From NCBI GenBank assembly GCA_958496175.1, contig OY292274.1:26513482-26577481 (forward strand): 64,000 bases of DNA. Direction: 5' to 3'. The position numbers and the translations under genes were made by a program. Shown piece after piece: positions 35,225 through 48,123 of the stretch (the first letter of the stretch is position 1; every line of letters begins with the position of its first letter). Below the pieces are notes generated by a model that was not told where the DNA came from, made no database searches, and was given only the letters and a program-made list of their open reading frames with translations. Source of the stretch: Sisyra terminalis (Eukaryota; Arthropoda; Insecta; Neuroptera; Sisyridae).

Positions 35225-35600
35225 GTAACATCGAGTAGATTCGATGCATCGATATTAAATAAATTCCCCTACCTCTCCCCAAAGTATTTTACCTGTTTAC
35301 TATGTAAATGGCTCTTAAGCATCGATATGTAGGAATGCATAAACCGTGCATATGGACAAAAGCACTGTCTACGTGAGCAATTGGCAATTGAGTGCCGATG
35401 AGCGCCAGCCCACACAAATAAGTGCTTCCATTTTATTTGCTTTCATTGCTTCTGGTGGCCACACTAGGGAAGAGAGACTTGTATGTATAAGTCTCTTTTT
35501 CCACGCTTCCAACACTGAGCGCTATTGCATTTTGCTTAGTTCACTCCAAATTTGTGCCTACGTAGACGGCGCTGGCAGTTGTTTTTAGCGGGGATTGTTA
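35225..35600 (+). promoter_or_regulatory. Candidate housekeeping-type promoter (DRE-like + Motif 1-like)
   Basis: GATGCATCGATATTAAA (about 35243) and GCATCGATATG (about 35319) are DRE-like. They are followed by TGGCCACACTA (about 35455), one base off the Drosophila core-promoter Motif 1 (YGGTCACACTR). The 240 bp from 35340 are notably GC-rich for this window. No coding exon follows that I can support, so the transcript, if any, is unknown. Confidence 0.3.
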
Positions 35601-38600
35601 GTGTACAATACGCTACCCATTTATTACTATCCATTTATCAGTACTCATAAGACTTTAAATTTATATCATCTAACAGAAATTCACGTTGAACATTGCAATA
35701 CATTATTTTTATTCATACTAAATAAACCTTAAATTAAAATCGTCAATTTCGATATTATTCATTAAAGTTTGACAATTACAGTAGCAAAAAAGCATATATC
35801 ATTTGCTTTGAAATTACTTTTATTGGTTTTGATACACCTTTTTGTGTGTTTTCTGAAAATATAGGTACCTACAGGTTATTATAAGAACGACAATTGTATT
35901 TTACAGGTGTGCATATTTTATCTCATCTTTTCGACAATTTTCAACTTTTTATTATTTTTTTCTTTGATATTATTGTGTAATATGTAAAATTTCCAAAGTA
36001 TATAATACATCATATTAAAGTTTGCACGTTTAATTAATTTTCGTTAATTCGATCAAACTCCGATCTCCGCCACTGCGATGTACACCTGTGAATTTCTTTA
36101 TAAAAAAAAACTTCGTCTTGCCCAAAAACCTACATTTTACATTCATTTTTTTATATTAGGTTTTAAAAGGTAAAATTATATAGACGATGTTGGGGGTATG
36201 CGGAGTTACATGGGAACTAGGAAATGAAGAAGGGCTTCAAAACATCGCCGAGTTTCTCAAGGTTTGTGTATCCATGACTTGCGGGAATGTTTTGGCCCTT
36301 TTTTGTCTGGTCTGTCTGATGGTCGCCCTAATCGCTCAAGAAGGGGTTAATTGTCTGTTCTGCCAGACAGCGATTTAGGCATTTTGGAGGCGGACGATGA
36401 ATCTCATATGAGGGAGGAAAGTACGCGAGCATCTCGGCAACCTGCGACCACAAAAAACTGCCAGCAGCCCCTTTCGCTTGATTATCTTTTTCATTTATCA
36501 TATTTAGGTTAGAAGAGGATTTCAGAAAACGTGACATTTTTAATTATACCTCTTAACCGGTTTATTAAACTCGTTGTTTTTAATTCTGGCACATGAAAAT
36601 CATAAGTTCTCATAAATAAGCATAGTATTATTTGATACTCACATCAAGTGGTTATCAAATTTTCTTAAAATTCCAACCCTTGCTGTATGTTCTCAATGCA
36701 TAAACACTTCAAAATAATTTATCTTTCATGCATATTTTTGTTTTTTAAGTCGTTTCGATATTGTGTTTGAAAATTAAATAGTTTTAAGAGATTATATTTC
36801 CCCTTACATTTTAAACATTATTTCAAAAGCTCTTTTGGAAATATTTTTTGAAAGCATACAATTAGAAAGTTGACTCTCAACTAATAAAATGTGTTCATTA
36901 TAAACAATTAACGTCTTCAACCTTATTTGTTTTTACGAGATGAGAAAGGGTAGAAACATTTTTGATTTCATAAAGTTTATTGCCAAGTCGAAATAGGGGC
37001 GCGTCGGGAATGAAACGTATCGGATGTAAATAATTTATAGGATGTTTAAGAAAAAAAAATGTGGAAAAAAATCGAACATGAACGTTTGTAACGAAGCCAT
37101 ATAATTAAGGAACATGGAAGTTCTGATTGCAGGTTTCGATGTGTATGGTTTCTCCTGCAGTTTGAACTCTTCGTTTATTTATAATGGCATTCATTATTCC
37201 ATTAGCGTTAAAGGCAGAGATGACATAGAGGTTGAGATCAATTTTGAAAAATTTATTTCTCGTATTAAAATAAGAACGAAACACCAACGCTATAGTAAAA
37301 GATCAAGGTTTTATGCAGTTTTTTTTTTTGTATAAATTTTTAAATACAATGCGCGCCCAAGTGGCGGGCAAATAGACCCTGAAAATTTTCTATTAACATT
37401 CGAATGCAATCGTCTCACTTTCAATGTATAATTGGATTTAAAAATTTAAAAGTCTTCACTATGGGTTGAAAAATTTTGAATAAATAATTGATGAGCACAA
37501 AAATAACTAAATGAAACGTTAAATTTTGTTGTTAGATTAACTATTATAGATATAAATATTGTCATTAATGTAACGTTATGTACAAGATTAGTGCATCGAA
37601 ATATGGTAACATGGTATCAGCTTGTTTTAAAACAGCAAAAGCACCTGTTTTTAAAATTAGAAAGAAAAATTCTTACTAATTACAAAAGCCATCCGGTTAC
37701 ACGGCAGCTTTTAAAACTAACTTTACTATTACAAAGAACCAAAAAAGGTTTTATAAAAAAATTGCATTTTTTCAAAAATTGTATAATATAGATATACCAA
37801 TAGAGTTAAAATTTCAACTTTAATTGAAAAAAATCATTAATATCGTATGTAATCAATTAATTAAATCGATTAAATCAATTTTAATATTTTTTTTAATTTG
37901 CCATAATACCACTACTTTCCTTGTATAAAATTATTTTAATTTTGGGTGGTTATAATTTATGGACTGTAATATATACGATCACGGCGCGGAAGCCTATTCA
38001 GATATAAAAATATGTTGGGATGTATATTGTGCAATATATACGAAATAAAATATACAAATTTTTTTTTGACTAACCACACACAAAGTTCAAAAGATAAGGG
38101 TTGCAGACCAACGGCCACCATCCCTTCTACCCGAACCCTGCTCGCCTGTCTGCTTTCACGGCCAAGGTTACGGACTGCACTAATCTTACCCATGGCCTCC
38201 CGCACTTTATTTCGTTATAGTTCCCTAAACATAAAACGCGGGTAAAATAGCATCAAGCGAAACTTTGAATTCCAAACCCTTTCCCTTAACATCAACTCTT
38301 TCAAAAAGTTTCTAGTTTAATATTTTACATTTTGTCAATTTTATTATAAATTACAAAAACTTGATCCATTAAGTAGTTTTTTAGTATATCTAGGTAATTC
38401 TTTTTTTTCAAATTAAATATATGTTTTATATAAAAATTATAAGCTACATATTTCTAATAACAGGTACACATAAAGGTACACCTATTATAAAGTAAAACAA
38501 AATATTATTCGCATTAAATAAAGATTCCCATTAAAATAAAACAGAAAATATTTTTATTGGTAAGTATAAATGCAATTGTTTACTGATTCATATTTTTTAA

Positions 38601-38942
38601 CGATTTAACATTTACAAAAAACTAAACGTTAGAGTGCCCGAGCAGTAACTCTTTCCCTCCTACAAAATAAAATTTAAAAGTAATAACCAAAAATAACTAA
38701 TTCTCTGTTTTATTTTTTATGTTGGGAACAAGGACCCAAAAATTCCAATGAGATTTCATTGGTACATAAGTAAAGACTTCATAAATAAAGGTACCTATAC
38801 CAAGGAGAATTTTTCCTACTCTATGTTAATTATTATATCGAAAAATTTTAAACGAAACATTAATTCCTTGCAATCATAACAATCAATCTAACAATGCAAA
38901 ATTTAAGGCTCAAGTTTCAAAATTCTAAGGTAATAATTATTA

Positions 38943-38980
38943 CCTGATGATGACAGTCAAAAACTGTTGAAACGCGTCGT
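38943..38980 (+). ncRNA. Hammerhead ribozyme-like motif
   Basis: In order: CTGATGA (38944-38950), stem II GACAGT/ACTGTT around CAAAA, GAAA, then ACGCGTC, with GTC as the cleavage triplet. TTATTAC immediately upstream pairs with GTAATAA immediately downstream, giving a 7-bp stem I. Stem III (ACGCGT) is extremely short and self-complementary, as in the retroelement-borne hammerheads that work as dimers (family knowledge). TTCTAAGGTAA occurs as a direct repeat on both sides (about 38923 and 38992). Confidence 0.7.
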
Positions 38981-41689
38981 AATAAAGTAATTTTCTAAGG
39001 TAAGAATATATAAATTTAAAATGCTTTTTAGAAAACAATGAGGATTGGATTTTAAACTTAAACTTGCCTCGTCGTAGATAAAATGTTGATGTCAAGAAAG
39101 GTGAAAAAGTATATCACAATTTACCAAAAATATGTTTTTCGCAATAAATTCTCTTCTATCATAACTACTACTACTTTTGCGTTTTTTTTTAATTTTGTTT
39201 TCTTAAAAAGCTAAATCCCGCAGACACTGTTCTGCTATTTTATATTATAGTAGCTGTAAATAAGTAATTTTTTTTTAATAAATCTATATCTGTGAAACTT
39301 TAATACAACCCCTTAACAACTATCCCTTACGTATTACAACTTACTGTTGATATTTACATTTTTAGTTAATTTTTGAGAAAAATCTTTATAACCTTGAAAA
39401 TATGGATTTTAGTGCGAAAATAATGATAGAAAAACCTCTCTTAATAACCCACAGCATCTTTCGATGTACCTGTTAATGGGAGACTTTATTGAGCTCCCTG
39501 ATTTAATGTAGACATGCGCGTATAAGAAAAGAAGTTTGTGTACAAATTTCAAGACGGTCAGGAAATAGCTTTACTTAAGCCAAAACAACTTACCATCTTA
39601 TGAAGTGCAAAATTTTTAACATCATCAATAAAATTAATTCAAAATGATATCCTCCTACACGTAGAAAGAATATACTCAAATACTGGACTGGCTAAAATAT
39701 CAACTCTCTACAAATATTACGGAAGAAGTGTTGGTAGACTCAAAAAAGATAGGTACCGTACCAAGTAAAGCCCCTATAACATGCAATGAAGAAAAAGAAG
39801 AAGAATCCTTCCGAAATGTGCACACTGGTGAATAATGAGTAATTGTATCCCAAATCAGTAATAAAGTTATAAACTTATAACGAATTTCAATTTGCTTAGT
39901 TCCACACCAATTCAATATTTTTTGTAGGCAGAAAAAATCAGTAGAAATTATACTTTTTTATATTATCGGTTTTTATTTTGTATTTTTTTGAGAATGAAAG
40001 ACATGAAACTTACCATAACCGTATTAACAAAATCCATTAATAACATATTTTTTTTTGTTTTTACTATTAATCATTTCCTCCAATAAGATTTACAGTTATT
40101 GAATATCTTTTTGAAAAATATTAAAAATATAAATTACAATATGCTGTTAAAAAAATGTTAATTAGTATTTAATATTTCACCTAATATTTCTTCGTTAATT
40201 TTAATAGGGTCAACACTATAGGTAGCAAGAGTCCCTACAAAATATATAACCCAAATTATATGCAATAGGTGTAAAAATTAGCGCAATAGCTCATTTTGTG
40301 GTACAGTTAATTGAGTTATACACTTTTACTGCAGCGCTTCTAAATAACATAAGAGTACAGAAAAAAATTGTTCACTGCTTTTTTTTTTGGATGAGAAGGG
40401 GGATGAATCATCAAGGATGTGTTAATTTCCTCAAATACCTACCCTGATAAAAATTGAATCAAAATATTTCAGCAACCATATTTGTTTTTTGGTGTTTCAA
40501 AATTATCTTCTAATATTTTTGGTTTTCGTATGAAAGGCATTCACAAATAAATTAAAATGCAATTGACCTCAATATTATTGGCATTTGTAAAATTACAATT
40601 ACTATAACAGTCAACTAATAATACAAACTGAAATAATTATAGAGCTGAACACGAAAATTACGACATGTTTTACTTTTCCCCAACCCAAACGTAATGGTAC
40701 ACCTTTTATTTTCGATTTTTTAACTAAACAATTATTTCAAGAAAAGCAAGCCAATTCTATAATAATAAATGATTTTTTATATGTTACGAACTTCATTGCA
40801 ATCATTCATATATCTTTTATTAGTCTAAAGAAAAAAGAAATTTTGAGTTGTATTACTTACTTAAATATAATTGCAAAGAATCCGGAAAATTTTCTTTTTT
40901 AATTTTCTTATCGAGTACTAAATTAGTTGAACCAATTTATTACGAAAAATAAAAGAAATGAAAAAAAAAACTCTTTTGTTAGCGAAAATAGAAAAAAAAA
41001 TTATATCTACATGCTGTGAATTTGAAAAAATCTAATTGGAGATTAACGGAAAGAATAACACTGTTTTCTTTGTCACCTTCACACAATTCCAGATAATAGT
41101 GTAGTTCACATATTTAAAATCTCCAAATCTCTTTTGAACGGAGGTTTGCGTTTCGATTAATCCAAATGCTATTTTTTTAAAAAGAATAGATACAATCGGA
41201 AGACTAAAAAGGTTAGGTTTCTGATTCACAAAATCGTTGTGTTGTTTTTTAAATGTTTCTGATTTCTTTCTTGCATGCTTCATTTTTGAACCGGATTGCA
41301 TTGATGATGCGCTTGGTTTAACAAGAAAAGCATCTTTGAGGTTTACAAATGCACCTGACTTTGTCCTCTTTTTTGCTCTGACACTTTTTCTAAAGGTTTT
41401 ATATTTTACGAATGATAAATTTCGACCGATTTCATCTATCCTACAATAATTTGACTTTAACTACTTACTATTTGGTTGGTATAGAAAATAATAGGTGGCA
41501 ATTGTTTTTTTTTTGGCTAATTTTTGGTCAATTTTAAATAAACTCAATAATTTTGAAATTTTTATGAACATTATGCATAAAGGTTGCAAGATAATGTATA
41601 GATTAATTCAAATCACAACTTTCATAGCATTGTAGTAACATAAATATATACAAAGTTGAATTTTGCTACTAATTTTATTTAAACAACTA

Positions 41690-42505
41690 TCAAGAAGACG
41701 ATTCTTCGTAAATCTCTAAGACGTTGCTGCAAATCTTCGCTGAGTGGAATTGGGAGTTCCACAGGGGTGCATTTTGGAACCTATACTTAATCTGGTGTAT
41801 ACAACGGATCTTTAAGTGGTTGTAGGTAGGTCACATTGACAATATTTCCAAATGATACTATAATTCCAGAAGCTCCAAAGGGTCCTCGTCCAGTAGCGAT
41901 TTGATAGAAGATTGGTGTAAAAAAGATAAAGTCCATTCACATCACACCTGTCCACCTATTTTCCTCAACAAAAAACAACTACCTTAAGCCATCGAGGTCA
42001 AATATATTGCACTCCGTCTTTCCAGGAGACTCGCCTGAAATAACCACGTACTAAGGAAAAAAATCAACTGGAAACCATAATCAGAAATCATAATCAGAAA
42101 TCACTGGTGACTATTAGGCACCAACTCACAACAGTTCTTGGACTCCAAATTAACTATTTACAAAACTATATTGAGCTTGTCTGAATAAACGGCATACTGT
42201 GGGAAGATGACAGTGATTCGAACATCGAAATTCTCAATCCAAAACACTAAGGCTTATTACGAATGCACCATGGTATATCACGAATTGGGGCATCCACAAG
42301 AATCTCTAGGTGTTCACAGTACGACAGAAGGTTGCCAAATTCAGCCAAGAATACAAAACCAATTTAGGGTACTATCCCAACCATTTAGTGGTCTTACTTC
42401 TCGATAAAAAAGCAAAGAATGAAGCAGGCCACCTTCTTGGAGGTATCATTAAAGTAAATAAGGTACTCTCTAATACGTACATCCAGCAGATTCGTTTATC
42501 GCTTA
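41690..42505 (+). pseudogene. Jockey-like non-LTR reverse transcriptase, decayed 3' part
   Basis: Several frames on the + strand read recognisable pieces in the right order: GVPQGCILEPILN (RT motif, near 41752), FPNDT in place of F(A)DDT (near 41845), RRLAxNNHVLRKK (near 42020), LTIYKTILSLS (near 42145), and APWYITNWGIHKNL (near 42265) followed by VRQKVAKFSQEYKTNLGYYP and NHLVVLLLD. Frameshifts and stops separate them, and the catalytic DD is reduced to ND. Clade assignment to Jockey is by family knowledge. It ends at the Harbinger MITE at 42506. Confidence 0.8.
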
Positions 42506-42680
42506 AGCAGGCCATTCATGCTCTGACTTGCAGTCCAACTAGCGGTCCGACTTTCAAAGTTGGATCTAAAGTCGGACCGTGAATGGTGTTGTTGGAAGTT
42601 GGATGTCTAGCGGATCATTTAGGCAATCCAACTAGTAGTCTGGCTATTTGGACTGCAAGTCGGAGCGTGAATGGCCTGCT
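42506..42680. mobile_element. PIF/Harbinger-type MITE, 175 bp
   Basis: Near-perfect terminal repeats of about 36 bp (AGCAGGCCATTCATGCTCTG at the left and, reversed, AGCAGGCCATTCACGCTCCG at the right), flanked by TTA on both sides (42503-42505 and 42681-42683). A 3-bp TTA duplication is typical of PIF/Harbinger. A shorter internal inverted pair, GGTCCGACTTT/AAAGTCGGACC, is also present (42543-42580). Confidence 0.9.
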
Positions 42681-42747
42681 TTATTGTCCAGGAAAAGATT
42701 ACGAATTAAAAAGATGACAAGAACAATTCAATTCCTCGAACCCTAAA

Positions 42748-43284
42748 CGGCCATTCATTAATTACCTAAGAGTACTAAGAAGGAGGAGGGTTAAGAAAAT
42801 CTCTATATGTCCTTATGTTGCGGCGAAACTCATTCTTACGTAATACTTTGTAAATCCAAATTTAATATTAAGAAATCTAATTCCATTTTAAATTCCGAAC
42901 GGTTTTCTTCATTTCATAGTGTACAATGTAATTTAAATCCTAATTGAAAATTTTTTATTGCTTAGTGAAAAAAAAATATTTGAAATTTTAAACGACTTCA
43001 TTTTTATCTATTTTTGATACTACACAAAAAATTATAGTACATTTCTTTTATTTTTAAGTCGACTAACATTATTTTATTTTTAGCCCCACTCTCTTTTACT
43101 CTTCGCTACCCCTCACCCCCACATCGTAATTGGTCGAGTTCAATCTGGCTTTTATTATTTACTATTAAGAAGAACGAGATAGAATCTTACGTTTAAGAGG
43201 AGGGGGAGTTAGAGAAATCTTATAAATCCTTGTATGGGAATAGAGGGGATCAAAATTGTTCTCACGTAATTAATGGATGGCCCC
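42748..43284. mobile_element. TIR element with GGCCATTCATTAATTAC ends, copy A
   Basis: The left end GGCCATTCATTAATTACCTA is mirrored by the right end (reversed, GGGGCCATCCATTAATTACG). The subterminal AGGAGGGGGAGTTAGAGAAA near the right has counterparts near both ends, with plus-strand GAGGGTTAAGAAAATC at the left. It matches copy B (47.1 kb) in inverted orientation, including TTCATAGTGTACAATGTAAT. No coding capacity; I did not resolve a target duplication. Confidence 0.72.
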
Positions 43285-43386
43285 TAATTACTGTGCTACA
43301 AGAATATTTGAAAAAAGTCGGCAAATTTTATTTGCAAAAGAATAAACATCATAAAGCAAATCTTTATGAACAATACTTTGTTTTAC

Positions 43387-43553
43387 GCCTACTGGTGGCC
43401 GAGTGGTCAAAGTGATCGCTACAAAACTGGTAGGTGTTGAGTTTGAATTTCGTATCGAATAAATCTTTCGATATTGTTTAATTTACGGATTTTTTTCAAC
43501 CCTTGAGTTGCTAAAGACTATTGTAGTTATAAAAGGACGGTAAATAACAATAA
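43387..43553 (+). repeat. tRNA-derived SINE, copy 3
   Basis: Plus strand: CTGGTGGCCGAGTGGTCAAA (A-box region), GAGTTTGAATTTC (mutated B box), GGATTTTTTTCAACCCTTGA, GTTGCTAAAGA, TAGTTATAAAAGGACGGTAA, then an A-rich tail. Same architecture as the copies at 19.7 and 49.5 kb. Confidence 0.8.
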
Positions 43554-45297
43554 AAAATACTTTGTTTGGACACAAATATAACGTAGTTGCCCAACGGAAA
43601 AGATAATTTAGATATTTTTTAAGCTTCGGTTTAATTCAACATAAAAATTTGCAAAACAATTTACATAAAGCAAAAAATGCTCAAACTATAGTATAGAAAT
43701 TGCATGAAAATTTATTTAAATTAATTTTGATAGTGTCATTATCAGAATTAGTACTATTTTTAAATAATATAACGTTTAAAACGTTTCAAATTGGTGAGAA
43801 TTTTTTTTATTTATATTAAAAAAGTTTATTCATAAATCAAATGTTAAATAACCACCATTTTTATTTCGTGAGCCGAAAAAAAATCATTCCATTTGAAGAT
43901 AATTTAAATCTTATAGATATCTATTTACATGTTAGAGAAGCTTAGCCTTAATAGTTAATAAACACAATAATTATTATATTATAATGTTATGATGTTAAAA
44001 TGCAACCGTCTGTTTCGGTTTTTATTTTTTATCAACAATTTTGTTAATTAATAATTAGAAAAATTTACTTCGTTATTTCGATACTTAATGATAATAAATA
44101 ATGTATGAAAACAAAGCAATTGCATAAATTATATTTCTATAGGTAGCCACTATTTATCTACACGCTACAAAGATAAATCTAACAGATTTGCTAATTATTT
44201 CGTTTAATTTTTTTTAACGGTAAATATTTAAATCAAGCTTCCATTACAATTCGGTTGTGTCACCTTTTAATCTTACATAAATTTTGTTTTCTTTTTGATT
44301 TTTGCGATAGCGGAAATTATAGTGCAATAGTGTTTATAATTCACTAAAATTTTAACAGAAAATTTTGAAATGTGAAAGAAAAATAACGACATAGGTACAC
44401 ATTGCTAATCTCTTCTCGTTTTAAAAGTGATAAAAGTCACGAACTTGGAACTAAGATGTACTAAATCACATAGAAATGACTCAGACTTTGCGATAAGAAA
44501 GAAGTTAAAATGTTATCTTTTGGCTTGCATGCGAAACTTATTTTCTAAATATGTACCTATATCCACAAAAAAATGCAGTTTTCTATTCCCAAGTCAAGCC
44601 ATTCTTTCAATAATAAATCGTTGCAATCGATAACAATTTCGAGATATTATCGCATGATATACCTACTTTTTGTTCATTTAAGTTAAAAAATTAATTGTTC
44701 CCAAATGGGGAGAGCATGTCTCGTAAATATTTTAGTATTGTGCACAATTGATGAATAACATTTTCTTTCCTCGAAATAGGGTCTCAATTTATTTAACGAT
44801 GAATCGTGAAATGGTTTCGTCTTTCTAATTGCATGCAATGTGAACTTGGTACGATCTTTTAATACACTTTCTAATGTTATAATTTTCATAATTGTTCATT
44901 TTCACGAACTATCGCGTCATACCTATTTTGGACATTATTTTCGTTTGTGAAAACATTCATTCCTTCTGGCCAATATAGCTGAATGCAATTAATATTAAAT
45001 ATCGAACATATTGTTTTTTAAATTAAAAAGAAACACAAGATTTATATAGATAATATTACATTAGACCAAAACCATAATATCTATGTTTACTCATTAAAAA
45101 TTAGCATATGAGTACATGCATCAACATGCATAGTACTTTTTTCATATTCTCATCAAACCCAATTATTATAACAAATCAAATACGGATTAGTCATAAATAA
45201 TAAATAATTTTAGCTAACTTTGTGGTTTTATTACAAAGTACAACTCATCTATCTACCTTTTTGTCTAACTGATATTCTTATGTTATATTAATGTAAA

Positions 45298-46532
45298 AAC
45301 TTTAACATTATCGAAGAATATTCAACTCTACTCAACATTCAATTTCAATAATCTATACATATTTTATATTCATTTTTTTTTTGTGAAATTGAATTATTAA
45401 CTGCATATACGGTCAAACGGATACGGACACGAAAACCGATCAAAACTTACTTCAAGTTTCAAATTATTACAAATATTTTATATTTCCGCCAATTTATAAA
45501 ATAGCGATTTTCTAAATTGAAAAAAAAATAGAAGTATTTTCATGATTTCCTCTCGTGTCGAATTGAATAGAATTGATAATTAGTTTTGGTAGGAACAATT
45601 TTCTGCCGTTAATCGTATTTATCATATAATTAATGACTTTCCAAATAACGGCGCTTTTCGTTACACAACTTTAGATCCACAAAAAATACACTCACTTATT
45701 TACGTTGCAAAAATTTGTGAAAGTAGTGAAAGAATAGAAACTTTCCTATTTTATGTGTTATGTAAAAATTGGATCGATGGGTGTATATGTTTCACTGTGC
45801 ATTTATATAACTTTTAGAGAATAGATCGTTAAAATATATTGCCATTTTAAACAACGTTTTAAAACAATGTAAAAATTCTCTTGTCTGGGTAAGAATTCAT
45901 TATATTATAACTAAATCATTTTAAATATTTAGGTAATCTTCTTTTCTTTACGTACCATTTTCCAAGAAACGGTTGGATGTAAGCATCGAAATTCTTATAT
46001 GTAATCAGTATAGTTCTGAATAACTTTCTTAGGTTACCATATAACCGGAAAATCTTGTCTCCAAAAAAACTTCTTATTTTTCTAAACTTGTTATTATTTT
46101 GTATTAGATATCCCATAACTTATGGTATTCTATGCTCTTATTTTCTCACCAAGAAATTATTTTTAGGATCTTTTCCAATCTCTTTCTTAAAGCTTTCTTC
46201 TCGACCGTCATATATTAAAATCAAAAACCCTGAGGTGAAAAAGCAGACGATATCCACTGTTCAATGTTCAATACTTACTAACTGTTCAATACTTCTATTT
46301 TTTTTTCAATTTAGAAAATCGCTATTTTATAAATTGGCGGAAATATAAAATATTTGTATTAATTTGAAACTTGAAGTAAGTTTTGATCGGTTTTCGTGTC
46401 CGTATCCGTTTGACCGTATATGCAGTTAATAATTCAATTTCACAAAAAAAAAAAATGAATATAAAATATGTATATATTATTGAAATTGAATGTTGAGTAG
46501 AGTTGAATATTCCTCGATAATGTTAAAGTTAT
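45298..46532. repeat. Near-perfect 241/245-bp inverted repeat with ~750-bp spacer
   Basis: Arm 1 (45298-45538) and arm 2 (46288-46532) are reverse complements with only a few differences, such as the length of an internal A/T run and a 4-bp TATA difference. Inside are TACGGTCAAACGGATACGGA and TTTATAAAATAGCGATTTTC, each mirrored in the other arm. The high arm identity implies recent origin, gene conversion or selection. The spacer has two overlapping low-complexity frames (45916-46116 minus, 46055-46348 plus) that I do not call genes. Confidence 0.92.
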
Positions 46533-47096
46533 CCTTATTGTATTAAGGCTGTGAAATTCTTCAATACTGGTCTCTTTAATTTTGAATTATTTTTCTTTCG
46601 TTTATCTTTTTCTTTAGCTTTTAATAATCATTACTCCAAATGGATCGTTGCTGCAGAAATGGATTTATCTTTAGTGCCACTCTGGAGTACTATGCAAAAT
46701 GATGCCCCATTTCCTGTATTCTACATAAAATAAGTAAGGGTCCGGAAAGTTTTTTAAATAAATTAATTAAAATAAAATGTTTAAAAAAATGCAGCACAGA
46801 TATTCCTGTTAAAAAAAGACATTTAAAGGTATTTTGAAATCCTTATATTTAAAACGCCTTTATTTAAACGATTTGGATTCAAAAGGGCTTTTTGACATTT
46901 AAAACACTTTTAAATGCCATTTTTTAACAATACTTTAGACCGGTTCATTCTGGCAATGTTTTATCCCCTATTTGTTTTTAATTCAATTCACGCATAAATA
47001 GTCCATATAGAATTGATTGGTAATCATTATCAACCCTAATAATTTTATCGATTTATTCATGAATTCAAAACAAAAAAAAATATAAATGAGACGTAA

Positions 47097-47480
47097 GGGG
47101 TCATTCATTAATTACGTAAGGACAGTTTTGGTGACTTTTAACCCTCCCCCCTTACCCTCATATAAGGATATATAAGATTTCTCTAACTCCCCTTCCTGTT
47201 TCGTATGTAAGATTCTATCTTGTTCTTCTAAATAATAAAATGTTAAAAAAGGATATTTTCATCACTAAGCAATAAAAAAAATTCAAATAGAATTTATTAC
47301 ATTGTACACTATAAAATAAAGAAAACCATTCGGAATCCAAAATGAAATAAGATTGTTAATATTGAATTTGGAATTACAAAGTATTATGTAAGAATGAGTT
47401 TCACCCCGTTGCCTTAACATAAGGACATGTAGAGATTTCGTTCTCTTTCTCAGCAGTACTTTTCCGTAATAAATGATAAC
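47097..47480. mobile_element. TIR element with GGGGTCATTCATTAATTACG end, copy B
   Basis: The left end GGGGTCATTCATTAATTACG matches the right end of copy A. The interior (ATTACATTGTACACTATAAA, AAGTATTATGTAAGAATGAG, CATAAGGACATGTAGAGATT) is the reverse complement of copy A. The right end is weaker (CGTAATAAATGATAAC). No coding capacity. Confidence 0.72.
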
Positions 47481-48123
47481 AAACAAAAAAATAAATTAAT
47501 GTATTAATTTTAATTGTGAATAAGTATATATACGAATAAATATATAAATATTAACACACGGTTACACGTTTTAAAGCATTTATTATGGGGTTGGAAATTT
47601 TTTTTTTCGCAAATATTAACGCTCCTGCAAATTTGTCACCCTGAGCACTAGCCTCTAGTGCCCCCAGTAGATATCCAGTACTGACATCCTGACCTGTTTC
47701 ATGGAATCTTCTTAAATTGATTTTCAAATTTGGATTTTATAAAAATTCACTTCCTCATCACTTTTTTAACAAATTCAGCAATAAGTACCGCGATATCGAC
47801 ACCTGGCATTGTTGATAGATCGCATACATTTTTAATCTGCTTACATCTAATTAGAAGAAAAATGTATCATTCATTGGCATATGTGAGAATGCAAGAGAAA
47901 GAAAATTAAGTTGGTTAGAAAGTGAAATAATACAATGCAATTTCAAAATTAATTTACACTTTTAATTAACTGCGGTTATAATGAAGTTGACTGTTTTAAA
48001 GTAGGTAATTTGAATAAAAAATAATCGCTTAGTTAAAATTAGGTGATATGATAAGTGCATTGTGTAAATTCGTATTCAAAAATATGAAAACGCTGTGAAA
48101 TTTAATTTCTTTGGTCTGGTTGC

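Larger units (their letters stand above)
33290..41680. other. Gene-free region with scattered GC-richer patches
   Basis: No supported exon in 8.4 kb. Items worth naming are entered separately: CGATA-motif clusters and a possible promoter at 34.55-35.60 kb, and a hammerhead motif at 38.94 kb. GC-richer patches near 36180-36480, 37105-37320 and 38090-38250 have open frames of 60-80 aa on both strands, with no recognised motif. Confidence 0.5.

Noticed and set aside
36187..36378. A membrane-protein-like frame (Leu/Val/Cys-rich, 63 aa)
   Set aside because: Single short frame in a GC-richer patch, no splice sites or homology recognised.
43387..43460. tRNA-Leu/Ser gene on the plus strand
   Set aside because: The A box is good, but the B box is mutated, and the same head is followed by the same body in three other places, which identifies a SINE.
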